A DNA stretch of 37,385 bases from an uncultured Chromatiaceae bacterium (GTDB taxonomy: Bacteria > Pseudomonadota > Gammaproteobacteria > Tenderiales > Tenderiaceae): contig CALZIO010000024.1 in NCBI GenBank assembly GCA_945787785.1, forward strand, positions 1-37,385. The letters run 5' to 3'. The position numbers and the translations under genes are program-made. Position 1 is the first letter of the stretch. Every line of letters begins with the position of its first letter. Positions 8,183-15,804 of this stretch are shown in pieces. Under the pieces are notes generated by a model that was not told where the DNA came from, made no database searches, and saw only the letters and a program-made list of their open reading frames with translations.

Positions 8183-9160
8183 ATGGATTTATTGTCTGAA
8201 TTGTTAAATATCGTCTTCAGTTTCTGGGGCGGGCTGGCAATTGTTTTGCTGGTGTTGCTCAAGACGTCGATCAAGTTTGTGCCGCAGAATCGCGCCTACG
8301 TGATTGAGCGTTTTGGGAAATACAGCTCCTCACTGACAGCCGGTCTCAATTTCATCATGCCCTTTATTGATCGCATCGCCTATGACCGTACGCTGAAAGA
8401 GCAAGCCATCGATGTGCCAAGCCAGGCGGCAATCACCAAAGACAACATCGGCCTGACCGTTGATGGAGTTTTGTACCTTAAAGTGCTCGATCCTTATAAA
8501 GCCAGTTATGGCGTGGAAGATTACGCCTTTGCTGTGACCCAGCTGGCGCAGACCACCATGCGTTCCGAAATCGGTAAGCTTGATCTGGACAAGACTTTTG
8601 AAGAGCGTGATACGCTTAATTCTGCCATTGTTTCGTCAATCAACGAAGCCGCGATGCCCTGGGGTGTGCAGGTGTTGCGTTACGAGATTAAGGACATCAC
8701 CCCGCCGCGCAGTGTGCTGGAGGCGATGGAACGGCAAATGAAGGCAGAGCGTGACAAGCGTGCCACGATCCTGGAATCAGAAGGTGAACGTCAGTCCGCT
8801 ATCAATGTTGCCGAAGGTGAAAAACAGGCCAAGGTGTTGGCGGCCGAGGCGGACCGCATGGAACAGATTCTCAATGCCCAGGGTGAGGCCAAGGCAATTG
8901 AATTGGTTGCTGATGCCAAGGCTAATGCCTTGCGCACAGTGGGTGAGGTGGCAGACACGGTACAAGGCCAAAAAGCGGTACAACTGGAGCTGGCTGAACG
9001 GGCCATTGTTGCCAAACAAAATATCGCCAAGGAGTCGACCATCGTGTTGATGGATGGTGAAACCAATGAGCCAGGACGAGTGGTGTCTGAAGCCGTTGCC
9101 ATTGTCAGTGCTATGAACAAGAGTGAAGCCTTCAATTCAAGTCATGGAGCGAATGGATGA
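8183..9160 (+). CDS. qmcA: SPFH/stomatin-family membrane protein QmcA
   Basis: A 325-residue protein. An N-terminal membrane segment (~8-29) is followed by the SPFH/band-7 domain (VPQNRAYVIERFGKYSSSLTAGLN, VDGVLYLKVLDPYKASYG, AQTTMRSEIGKLDLDKTFEERD), and then a long alanine/glutamate-rich coiled coil from ~185 (MKAERDKRATILESEGERQ). Its length and order match E. coli QmcA (YbbK). Such proteins oligomerise at membrane microdomains, and the precise function is unsettled. It overlaps the following nfeD-like gene by four bases, the usual qmcA-ybbJ pairing. Confidence 0.92.
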   Translation: MDLLSELLNIVFSFWGGLAIVLLVLLKTSIKFVPQNRAYVIERFGKYSSSLTAGLNFIMPFIDRIAYDRTLKEQAIDVPSQAAITKDNIGLTVDGVLYLKVLDPYKASYGVEDYAFAVTQLAQTTMRSEIGKLDLDKTFEERDTLNSAIVSSINEAAMPWGVQVLRYEIKDITPPRSVLEAMERQMKAERDKRATILESEGERQSAINVAEGEKQAKVLAAEADRMEQILNAQGEAKAIELVADAKANALRTVGEVADTVQGQKAVQLELAERAIVAKQNIAKESTIVLMDGETNEPGRVVSEAVAIVSAMNKSEAFNSSHGANG

Positions 9161-9648
9161 TTGAGTATTTTGATGCCAACCAGGATGCCTTCTGGTTTTC
9201 GGTTGGTTTTTTGTTGTTGGCGATTGAGGCATTCGCATTTGGTTTTACTTCCGGTGTGGTGTTGTTTGCCGGCATTGGCGGTTTGATTACCGGCGGACTG
9301 ATGTGGGGTGATGTGGTGCCACAGACCTGGGTTGCCGGTTTTGCCACCTTTGGGGTCAGCTCCGGTATCAGTGCGGCAGCGCTGTGGAAGCTGCTGCTGC
9401 GCTTGCAAAACGACGACCTGCCGGATAAAGACAATAGTAGTGATCTGATCGGCCACAGTTTTCGGATAGATACAGCGATCAGTCATGGCTCGCCGGGCAA
9501 GCTACATTTTTCCGGTATTGACTGGCGAATCGAGATTGATGATGACAAGACTGACGTGAGCGAAATCGCGGTTGGTGAAAAGGTAGTAGTGACCTCAGTG
9601 GATGCCGGGGTTTTTCGTGTGGTGCCGGACAAGCAGGGCGCGGAATAG
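9157..9648 (+). CDS. NfeD-like membrane protein (YbbJ type)
   Basis: A 163-residue protein. Three or so hydrophobic segments occupy residues ~14-95 (FWFSVGFLLLAIEAFAFGF, GVVLFAGIGGLITGGLMWG, WVAGFATFGVSSGISAAALW). A C-terminal soluble OB-fold domain of the NfeD type follows (IGHSFRIDTAISHGSPGKLHFSG, IAVGEKVVVTSVDAGVFRVV). NfeD proteins pair with SPFH partners, and here the start overlaps the qmcA stop (ATGA). The short form without a protease domain corresponds to E. coli YbbJ. It probably modulates the QmcA assembly. Confidence 0.88.
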   Translation: MIEYFDANQDAFWFSVGFLLLAIEAFAFGFTSGVVLFAGIGGLITGGLMWGDVVPQTWVAGFATFGVSSGISAAALWKLLLRLQNDDLPDKDNSSDLIGHSFRIDTAISHGSPGKLHFSGIDWRIEIDDDKTDVSEIAVGEKVVVTSVDAGVFRVVPDKQGAE

Positions 9649-9807
9649 CCAGCCTGATTGACTATACTTGCTACAGATATTGTAAATATCGTTTTTGAAT
9701 ATGATGTCGATATGTATTAAGTAGAGTTGTATGGTTATGTAATCACTGTTTGCTCAATTTCTTACAGCATAAGCCATTTTTTAAAAACGGAATATTTGGA
9801 TGGGTAA

Positions 9808-10755
9808 ATGCTAATCAAGATCAAGAAGCGCTCTGATGCTGAGGAATATGAGATTACACCGCAATCTCTATTTGAACAGCGTCGGCGTTTTATCAAGAAA
9901 GTGGGTGGGCTCTCTCTTGCTGCCGCCACGCTCAGTCTGCCACCCTCTGCCCTGGCGGCGCTAAATATCAATCCCTATAGTAAAGATGTTGACGGGGATC
10001 GTGATGAGCTGACCGCGTATAAACATATCACCAGCTATAACAATTTTTATGAATTCAATACGGATAAACAATCGCCAGCCAAGCTTGCAGGTAGTTTAAA
10101 GACCGATCCCTGGTCTGTGACTGTCGAGGGAGAGTGTGCCAAACCTGGCGTTTATGCTCTGGAGGATTTGGCCAAGCCACATAAATTTGAAGAACGCATC
10201 TACCGCCTGCGCTGTGTCGAAGCATGGTCAATGGTGGTGCCGTGGATTGGTTTTCCGCTGGCAGATCTGGTTAAACAACTCGAACCCACATCCAGGGCGA
10301 AATATGTTGAGTTCACCACCTTGTTTGATCCCGAACAAATGCCGGGGCAAAACCGTAATGTGCTGGACTGGCCCTACGTCGAGGGGCTGCGTATGGATGA
10401 AGCCATGAACCCACTAACCATGATGGCTGTTGGTCTCTATGGTGAGGTGTTGCCTAATCAAAATGGCGCGCCGTTACGGTTGGTGGTGCCATGGAAGTAC
10501 GGCTTCAAGAGCATCAAGTCGATTGTCAAAATTCGCTTTAGCGAAACTCAACCGCAAACCACTTGGAACCTGAGTGGGCCAAAGGAATATGGTTTCTTTG
10601 CCAACGTTAATCCAGAGATCGATCATCCGCGTTGGAGTCAAGCCAGAGAGCGTCGACTTGGTGAGTATAGAAAACGTAAAACCCAGATGTTTAATGGCTA
10701 TGCCGAAGAAGTGGCGCAGCTCTATCGTGGTATGGATTTAAAGCGTAACTATTAA
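9808..10755 (+). CDS. msrP: periplasmic methionine sulfoxide reductase catalytic subunit MsrP
   Basis: A 315-residue molybdoenzyme (formerly YedY) that reduces methionine sulfoxide in periplasmic proteins. The Tat signal lies at residues ~24-50 ([11 protein letters not shown], then a hydrophobic stretch ending ALA). The catalytic domain has [20 protein letters not shown], the molybdenum-ligand cysteine Cys136 in [15 protein letters not shown], and [18 protein letters not shown]. The C-terminal region has [27 protein letters not shown], all typical. It is followed after seven bases by msrQ. The N-terminal extension before the twin arginines (24 residues) is on the long side but seen in the family. 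Confidence 0.94.
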   Translation: MLIKIKKRSDAEEYEITPQSLFEQRRRFIKKVGGLSLAAATLSLPPSALAALNINPYSKDVDGDRDELTAYKHITSYNNFYEFNTDKQSPAKLAGSLKTDPWSVTVEGECAKPGVYALEDLAKPHKFEERIYRLRCVEAWSMVVPWIGFPLADLVKQLEPTSRAKYVEFTTLFDPEQMPGQNRNVLDWPYVEGLRMDEAMNPLTMMAVGLYGEVLPNQNGAPLRLVVPWKYGFKSIKSIVKIRFSETQPQTTWNLSGPKEYGFFANVNPEIDHPRWSQARERRLGEYRKRKTQMFNGYAEEVAQLYRGMDLKRNY

Positions 10756-10762
10756 ATTTCTT

Positions 10763-11416
10763 ATGTCGTTGTCGTGGTATCTCTCCTGGGTAGCAAAGCC
10801 AATCTTATTTGTTACCTGCCTTATCCCCGCTCTTCTGTTGGGCTATGACGCCTATACCGATGCGCTGGGTGCAAACCCGGTCGAGGCGATTGAGCACACT
10901 ACTGGTGGCTGGGCCCTGCGTTTTCTGATGATTACCCTGGCAGTGTCACCACTGGCGATTATATTCAAGGCTAAATGGTTGAATCGGTTTCGCCGTATGC
11001 TGGGTTTGTATGTCTTTTTTTATGCTTGTTTGCACTTTGCGGCATATATCATTCTGGATCAGTATTTCGATTGGGCTGAAATCTACAAGGATGTAATTAA
11101 GCGGCCCTACATCACGGTTGGCTTTACCGCATTTGTGTTGTTGATTCCCCTGGCGATAACGTCGCTAAACAAGCTGGTCGAGCTGATGGGTAAGCCACGT
11201 TGGTTGAAATTGCACCAACTGGTGTATGTCTGTGCTGTGCTGGCAGTGTTGCATTTTTTGTGGTTGGTCAAAGCCGATGTGCTTGAGCCAGCGATATACG
11301 GGGGCGTGTTGATCGTGTTGCTAGTTTTCAGGGTGTGGCAGCGCCGAATGGTGGTAGATAAGGCAAAAAGTACCGGCCACAATTTAGGGCATCACACCGC
11401 CTCACAATCTAAATAG
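10763..11416 (+). CDS. msrQ: MsrQ, haem-binding membrane subunit of the MsrPQ system
   Basis: A 217-residue integral membrane protein (YedZ family) with about six hydrophobic segments. Family features include TGGWALRFLMITLAVSPL, RRMLGLYVFFYACLHFAAYI (His haem ligand region), ITSLNKLVELMGKPRWLKLHQLVYVCAVLAVLHFLW (His ligands) and a final segment VLIVLLVFRVWQRR. MsrQ passes electrons from the quinone pool or flavin reductase to MsrP. It sits seven bases after msrP, so the two are cotranscribed. Confidence 0.93.
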   Translation: MSLSWYLSWVAKPILFVTCLIPALLLGYDAYTDALGANPVEAIEHTTGGWALRFLMITLAVSPLAIIFKAKWLNRFRRMLGLYVFFYACLHFAAYIILDQYFDWAEIYKDVIKRPYITVGFTAFVLLIPLAITSLNKLVELMGKPRWLKLHQLVYVCAVLAVLHFLWLVKADVLEPAIYGGVLIVLLVFRVWQRRMVVDKAKSTGHNLGHHTASQSK

Positions 11417-11460
11417 TATAGACTTATGAAAGGCCAGCTAGTCTTGTAAGGCAGGAATGT

Positions 11461-11907
11461 ATGATGGCGGAAACTAAAAAACAAACACTGTTCGATGCGG
11501 TTGGCGGTTTACCGACCTTGCAGAAAGTGCACAAGATTTTTTATGACAAGGTCTATGCTCACCCATGGCTGGGTAAGTTTTTTGCCGATCACAATCAAGA
11601 AGCGATCGAGACGCGCCAAACAATATTCATGGCCGAAAAGATGGGCAGTGAAAAGCCCTACTACGGTAAGGATATGAAGATGGCGCATCGGCATATGTAT
11701 ATTACTCAAGAGTTGTTTGATCTGCGGCGTGAGTTGTTAAGAGAATCCCTTGAAGAAGCATCCGTGCCGGATGAGTTGGCCGAACGTTGGCTCAAGATTG
11801 ATTCTGCTTTCAAACGTCACATTGTAAAAGATTCGATTGAGTCATTTTATGCCTACACCTGGAAGTATGAACAACGGGTGATCGTACCCAAGCCCAGCGA
11901 TGTCTGA
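11461..11907 (+). CDS. truncated haemoglobin (group I-like globin)
   Basis: A 148-residue globin. It starts LFDAVGGLPTLQKVHKIFYDKVYAHPWLGKFF, the truncated-haemoglobin A/B helices with the B10 tyrosine region, followed by QTIFMAEKMG and YYGKDMKMAHRHMYITQELFDLR, where the histidine of MAHRHM is the probable proximal haem ligand. The C-terminus (YAYTWKYEQRVIVPKPSDV) extends past the normal end by ~15 residues. These proteins bind O2 or NO. It lies 44 bases after msrQ with its own AGGA ribosome binding site, so it could be in the same transcript. Subgroup assignment is tentative. Confidence 0.85.
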   Translation: MMAETKKQTLFDAVGGLPTLQKVHKIFYDKVYAHPWLGKFFADHNQEAIETRQTIFMAEKMGSEKPYYGKDMKMAHRHMYITQELFDLRRELLRESLEEASVPDELAERWLKIDSAFKRHIVKDSIESFYAYTWKYEQRVIVPKPSDV

Positions 11908-11931
11908 AGAATCAGGGCCTGATAACAAGCG

Positions 11932-13386
11932 CTAGGACAGAGAAAATGTAAACAAAGTGCCATGGCCGGGGCTGCTTTCAACCTCGATACTGCCACCATG
12001 TAAATCAATAATGCGTTTGGCAATGGCAAGACCCAGTCCGCCAGGCGTGGCGCGATTCGTGTTTTCCTTGCCCTGATAAAAACGATCGAATATTTTTTCC
12101 AGCTCTGCTGCGCTGATACCAGGACCATCGTCTTGTATCGCTATGATGGTTTTATTATCGGTGTCTTTTAATTCCACCGATACATGGCCGCCACTAGGGG
12201 TGAATTTAAGCGCGTTACCAAGCAGGTTTTCCAGTACTCTTGCGATAAGACCAATGTCGCCGCATGCAAACAGGTTTTTAGCCGCGACTTCAAGTTTAAG
12301 TTCAATTCCTTTTTCCTGGGCTTTGAGTTGAAATTTTTGCACGACATCATGGGCCAATTCAGCCAAGTTGAATTCTTCACGGTTCGGTATATTCTCTTGT
12401 GCCTCCAGCTTTGCCAGTTCAAACAGCTCGGCAATTAATACGCTTAATTGTTCACTGTTTTGTATGGCCTGTTTCAGATACTGCTTTCTTTCTTCTATAG
12501 AGAGTTGGTCACCTTTCATATCCAGCGTTTCAAGATAACCGTGCAGGATTGCCATTGGCGTGCGCAGGTCGTGCGACACATTGGCGACTAGCTCGCGGCG
12601 TAGACTGTCTTGCTGTTTTAGCTCGTCCAGTTGTTGCACGATGCGTTGCGCCATTTGGTGATAGGTGTTGCTTAATTTATCGATCTCGTCATGGCTTTTT
12701 TGTGGTGCCGGGTTTGTCGTGAAGTGTGTGAAGTCGCTTTGACGAAAGTTATCCATTTCGTTGCTGAGACGATTTAGCCGTTGCGTCAATTTACGGAACA
12801 GCAACAGACCAGCCAGTAGGCCGACAAGCAGGCTTCCGCCCAGCGCCCAGCCGCTTTGTTTCCAGAGAATGCTCTCTTTGATGAACTGTTCGGTGTTGTC
12901 ATAGTCTTCACCATGCAACACCACATAAAGATAACCCTCGGGATTATCGGCACTGGGTACCGGTGTCACAGAGAAAATCTTTTTGCGTTCATGGCTGCGT
13001 GGGTCATCGCCTAACAAGGGAAGTTTTTCGCCGTTGAGAAAAGCATGGATTGGTTCGAGCGCCACTGAACGACGTTTAACTTTACCCGGGTCAGCCGAGT
13101 AGGAGAGGATGCTGCCTTTAAGGTCGATCAGATAAATTTCAATGCTGGGGTTGATGACCATGTATTCCATGAAGGTAGACTTCAGCGCTTTTTCGTTCAA
13201 CTTTCCTGATTCCACCAGGTTGCGATCGGCAACCAGATTTTTGGCCAGATCAAGATTGAGTTTTTGTTGGGTCTCCTGCAGGTAATAACGTACCGATGAC
13301 AGACTTAGCAGGGTATAGAGTAACCCGATACTAATTAACAGAATCACTAATGCCAGTGATAGCTTGGCATACAAGGTACGAAACAT
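11932..13386 (-). CDS. two-component sensor histidine kinase
   Basis: 484 residues. Membrane segment 1 is at ~11-32, a periplasmic sensor loop follows at ~33-178 (LYVVLHGEDYDNTEQF near its end), membrane segment 2 is at ~179-198, and then a HAMP linker. The HisKA phospho-acceptor is His272 in ANVSHDLRTPMAILHGYLETL. The HATPase has LLGNALKFTPSGGHV, QDDGPGISAAELEKIFDRFYQGK and GGLGLAIAKRIIDLHGG. I prefer the ATG at 13386 to the GTG at 13395: it overlaps the response-regulator stop as TAATG with GAAGAG suitably upstream. The signal is unknown. It is the last gene of a minus-strand block headed by two spondin-domain genes. Confidence 0.92.
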   Translation of the reverse strand: MFRTLYAKLSLALVILLISIGLLYTLLSLSSVRYYLQETQQKLNLDLAKNLVADRNLVESGKLNEKALKSTFMEYMVINPSIEIYLIDLKGSILSYSADPGKVKRRSVALEPIHAFLNGEKLPLLGDDPRSHERKKIFSVTPVPSADNPEGYLYVVLHGEDYDNTEQFIKESILWKQSGWALGGSLLVGLLAGLLLFRKLTQRLNRLSNEMDNFRQSDFTHFTTNPAPQKSHDEIDKLSNTYHQMAQRIVQQLDELKQQDSLRRELVANVSHDLRTPMAILHGYLETLDMKGDQLSIEERKQYLKQAIQNSEQLSVLIAELFELAKLEAQENIPNREEFNLAELAHDVVQKFQLKAQEKGIELKLEVAAKNLFACGDIGLIARVLENLLGNALKFTPSGGHVSVELKDTDNKTIIAIQDDGPGISAAELEKIFDRFYQGKENTNRATPGGLGLAIAKRIIDLHGGSIEVESSPGHGTLFTFSLS

Positions 13387-14084
13387 TAGGGACACTCTTC
13401 GTTGAATTTATAACCGACACCCCAGACCGTCATGATGTATTCGGGATGCGCCGGGTCCGTTTCTATCTTGTTGCGCAGGCGGTTGATGTGGGAATTGACG
13501 GTATGTTCGTAGCCTTCAAAACTGTAGCCCCAGACTTGATCAAGCAGTTCAGCGCGGTTATAGACTCGCCCCGGGTGGCTGGCAAAATGTAATAACAGAT
13601 CAAACTCTTTGGCGGTGAGTTCTACTTTTTTATCTTTCAAACTGACGCGATGTTTGTCAGCTTCGATTTTCAGGTCACCAAGCTGTATATTGTTTTGTGA
13701 CTGAGGCGCCTGAAAGGCGTTCAGGCGGCGGAACTGTGCCTTTACCCGTGCCATGAGTTCCGGAATGCTGAATGGTTTGGTGATGTAATCATCGGCACCG
13801 ATCTCCAGTCCAAGGACACGATCCAGCTCTGAAGATTTGGAAGTGAGCATGATAACGGGGACGTAACTGTCTGAGGTTCGTAACTGTTTGCATACCTCAA
13901 GGCCATTCATGCCTGGCAGCATCAGGTCGAGAATGACCAGTTCGTAATTATTATCATTGAAGTGGCGCAGACCTTCAGTGCCGTCCATGGCAATGTCGGC
14001 ATCGCAGTTGATATCCTTCAAATGCAGTGCCACCAGATTGGCAATTTCAGGATTGTCTTCAATGATTAACACTTTTTGATTCAT
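13386..14084 (-). CDS. OmpR/PhoB-family response regulator
   Basis: 232 residues from the ATG at 14084, which has AAGGCAG well spaced upstream; the TTG at 14102 is less likely. The receiver domain has phospho-acceptor Asp53 (LVILDLMLPGMNGLEVC), acidic pocket ED near residue 10 and conserved Lys103 (ADDYITKPFSIPEL). The winged-helix DNA-binding domain follows (VELTAKEFDLLLHFASHPGRVYNRAELLDQVW, then VNSHINRLRNKIE and GVGYKF). It is coupled to the kinase. The regulated genes are not evident, but the spondin genes directly upstream on the same strand are natural candidates. Confidence 0.94.
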   Translation of the reverse strand: MNQKVLIIEDNPEIANLVALHLKDINCDADIAMDGTEGLRHFNDNNYELVILDLMLPGMNGLEVCKQLRTSDSYVPVIMLTSKSSELDRVLGLEIGADDYITKPFSIPELMARVKAQFRRLNAFQAPQSQNNIQLGDLKIEADKHRVSLKDKKVELTAKEFDLLLHFASHPGRVYNRAELLDQVWGYSFEGYEHTVNSHINRLRNKIETDPAHPEYIMTVWGVGYKFNEECP

Positions 14085-14112
14085 ATTGTCTGCCTTCAGC
14101 AATTAAATTGAT

Positions 14113-14157
14113 CCACCCTCTGCCTTATGAACTCGATTTTATAAAGGCAGAGGGTGG
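14113..14157 (-). promoter_or_regulatory. perfect 14-bp inverted repeat before the response-regulator gene
   Basis: CCACCCTCTGCCTT (14113-14126) and its exact reverse complement (14144-14157) flank a 17-base loop. It lies between the stop of the spondin lipoprotein gene and the response-regulator start. No run of T follows on either strand, so it is a weak candidate for a factor-independent terminator and may instead be a processing or attenuation structure. In the minus-strand RNA a TCTGCCTT within the promoter-distal arm could also pair with the regulator gene's own ribosome-binding segment AAGGCAGA (about 14089-14096). Confidence 0.6.
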
Positions 14158-14175
14158 CATTGTTAATTACTATAG

Positions 14176-14874
14176 TTACTCTGTTCGGGTAATCACAATT
14201 TTTGCACCCGGATTATCAAAGCGGTGAGATGCATCCAGGGCCGATGTTGTCAGGCCGTCATCCTGGCTGACAATACCAGGATGTATTGATATGAAGTCAC
14301 GATCATCCCGTGCCGCATTGAAGCCTTCTCCGCTAGCGGCGGGGCCAGGTATGGATGCTGCTGTTTCGGAGTTGGCCTCAGTGCCAGCGTCGTAGATTCT
14401 GGCATGCAGTACCAGTGATTCATCTTTTGCCAGCGCGCTGAGGTCAACATCATTCAGGCCAATAAAAGCATCATTGCTGTTAACCAGCATACTGGCAAGG
14501 CTTAGTCGTGGCCTGGTGCTCATACCTTGCACTTGTAAGGTTTCATTGCCGCCAGGGGTGATGATGCCCATACCGCCAGTGCTTTTGAGTACCTTGCTGT
14601 TGGCATCAGCTTCAGTGATGAACGTGCTGTTGTCGCCGCTTTCTGCCAATTGCTCCAGGCCGTGACTGGCCATCGCGCCAAGGGTAAAGCCGTTATAGCC
14701 CGAATTATGTAGCACGACCGCAACAGGCGAAAAGGGTTGGTTACTGCTCAGATTAGTGACATCCACAGTGAACGTTGATCTAGACACGGAATTATCATCA
14801 TGCATGCATCCCTGTAGTAGCAAGCTGGACCCGAGGGCGGCAAAGGCTGCTAGTTTGATTGAATATTTCATCAT
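14176..14874 (-). CDS. spondin-domain lipoprotein
   Basis: 232 residues. The signal peptide ends in a lipobox (LLLQGC, Cys23). The rest is one spondin_N-like domain: FTVDVTNLSSNQPFSPVAVVLHNSGYNGFTLG, LEQLAESGDNSTF, LSLASMLVNSNDAFIGLNDVDL and ARIYDAGTEANSETAASIPGP, ending in RFDNPGAKIVITR. Bacterial spondin-domain proteins are exported with no assigned activity; eukaryotic ones bind matrix components. It is a diverged tandem copy of the next gene, seven bases away, and precedes the two-component system on the same strand. The Asp/Glu-rich DAGTEANSE stretch could bind calcium (inference). Confidence 0.8.
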   Translation of the reverse strand: MMKYSIKLAAFAALGSSLLLQGCMHDDNSVSRSTFTVDVTNLSSNQPFSPVAVVLHNSGYNGFTLGAMASHGLEQLAESGDNSTFITEADANSKVLKSTGGMGIITPGGNETLQVQGMSTRPRLSLASMLVNSNDAFIGLNDVDLSALAKDESLVLHARIYDAGTEANSETAASIPGPAASGEGFNAARDDRDFISIHPGIVSQDDGLTTSALDASHRFDNPGAKIVITRTE

Positions 14875-14881
14875 GGCCTCC

Positions 14882-15580
14882 TTAATTAACGGTAATCACC
14901 AGCTCGGCGACGGGATTCAGCCAACGATGCACACTGCTGTCCAGGTCGCTATTGCCGGCAGTAGCATTGCTGTCTCCCAGATTGCCGCGATGGATGTGGA
15001 CAGTCGAGTTGCTCTCGGTGGTGGTTACGCCTGTCCCGCCCGTGCCGGCATTAGTGCCAGGGTCGGCAGGAATGCCGAGCACACCCGGTGTGCCGCCACC
15101 ATTGATGGCTTCATTGTTGGCTTCGGTGCCGGCGTCATAGGCGTTGAGGTAATAGGTGTAGGTGCCGGCCTTCGTTGGGATCTCAATGCTGTCTGCGCCG
15201 ACAAAACCATCATTGGTGGGCAACAGCATGGCGCTAACAGAGAGGTGGGTATTGCCACTGTTATTAGTGAGGCTAAAACTTGTCGAAACGCCGGGATTTA
15301 GAAATCCACCGGCTGGATTTTCAACCACATTGCCAGCCACCGCCTGAACATCGGTGGACAGGCCGGAGATGTCTCCCCCCTCAGCCATGGCTTGCAGGTT
15401 TGTCGATGCGGTGCTGCCTTCCATAAACAAATGGGTGCTGCTGTTATGAGCGGCCACTAACAGTGGCGTGAAGTAGATGGCGTTGGTTAGATTGGTAAGC
15501 TTGATATCCAGGTCCTGGGCCATTGCCGGGGCTGTGCTCAGGGCGCTGATGGCAAGCAGGGTAGTTAAGGATTTTTTCAT
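14882..15580 (-). CDS. exported spondin-domain protein
   Basis: 232 residues with a signal peptide (SALSTAPAMAQ, cleavage after AMA). The spondin-like core is the same as in the neighbouring lipoprotein: IKLTNLTNAIYFTPLLVAAHNSSTHLF, LQAMAEGGDISGL, VSAMLLPTNDGFVGADSIEI, AYDAGTEANNEAINGGG and RWLNPVAELVITV. It differs in having no lipobox and in a Gly/Thr-rich insert (PGTNAGTGGTGVTTTES). Its ATG has a clear AAGGAGAA ribosome binding site. It heads the minus-strand block and is divergent from the Fur-controlled iron operon, with ~200 bases between the starts. Confidence 0.8.
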   Translation of the reverse strand: MKKSLTTLLAISALSTAPAMAQDLDIKLTNLTNAIYFTPLLVAAHNSSTHLFMEGSTASTNLQAMAEGGDISGLSTDVQAVAGNVVENPAGGFLNPGVSTSFSLTNNSGNTHLSVSAMLLPTNDGFVGADSIEIPTKAGTYTYYLNAYDAGTEANNEAINGGGTPGVLGIPADPGTNAGTGGTGVTTTESNSTVHIHRGNLGDSNATAGNSDLDSSVHRWLNPVAELVITVN

Positions 15581-15737
15581 GGTGTTCTCCTTGTTGATTG
15601 ATCACATGGCTTCAAATGCAGTTCTATTTGAGCGCAAGGAGTTCACGGGCTGATGGCGCAGTTATCACAAATTGTTCACATCGAGTGGGGTCTGTTGCCA
15701 GTGCTTGAGGGTGTGTAAGATTCTGATATCATTAATG

Positions 15738-15766
15738 TTGCAATCGCGAATGATAATGATTATCAT
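15738..15766 (+). promoter_or_regulatory. sigma-70-type promoter of the iron uptake operon
   Basis: TTGCAA (15738-15743), a 17-base spacer and TATCAT (15761-15766). The Fur box covers the spacer and the -10 element. Transcription would begin near 15773 and leave a short leader before the ATG at 15805, which argues against the ATG at 15781 being the start. A weaker alternative (TTGAGG at 15705, TATCAT at 15727) lies upstream. Confidence 0.6.
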
Positions 15767-15767
15767 T
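15749..15767. promoter_or_regulatory. Fur box
   Basis: A 19-base perfect palindrome with one central base: AATGATAATGATTATCATT. It contains the 7-1-7 core TGATAAT-G-ATTATCA that defines classical Fur operators. Positioned over the -10 region of the adjacent promoter, it should block RNA polymerase when Fe2+-Fur is bound. It may also influence the divergent spondin genes. Confidence 0.92.
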
Positions 15768-15804
15768 AATAACAGATTTTATGGCAATTGGAGTTGGTGA
15801 GAAA

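Noticed and set aside
14756-15301. A 181-codon plus-strand frame across the spondin genes
   Set aside because: It lies antisense to two clear genes with signal peptides and ribosome binding sites. Its length reflects the codon pattern of the opposite strand.
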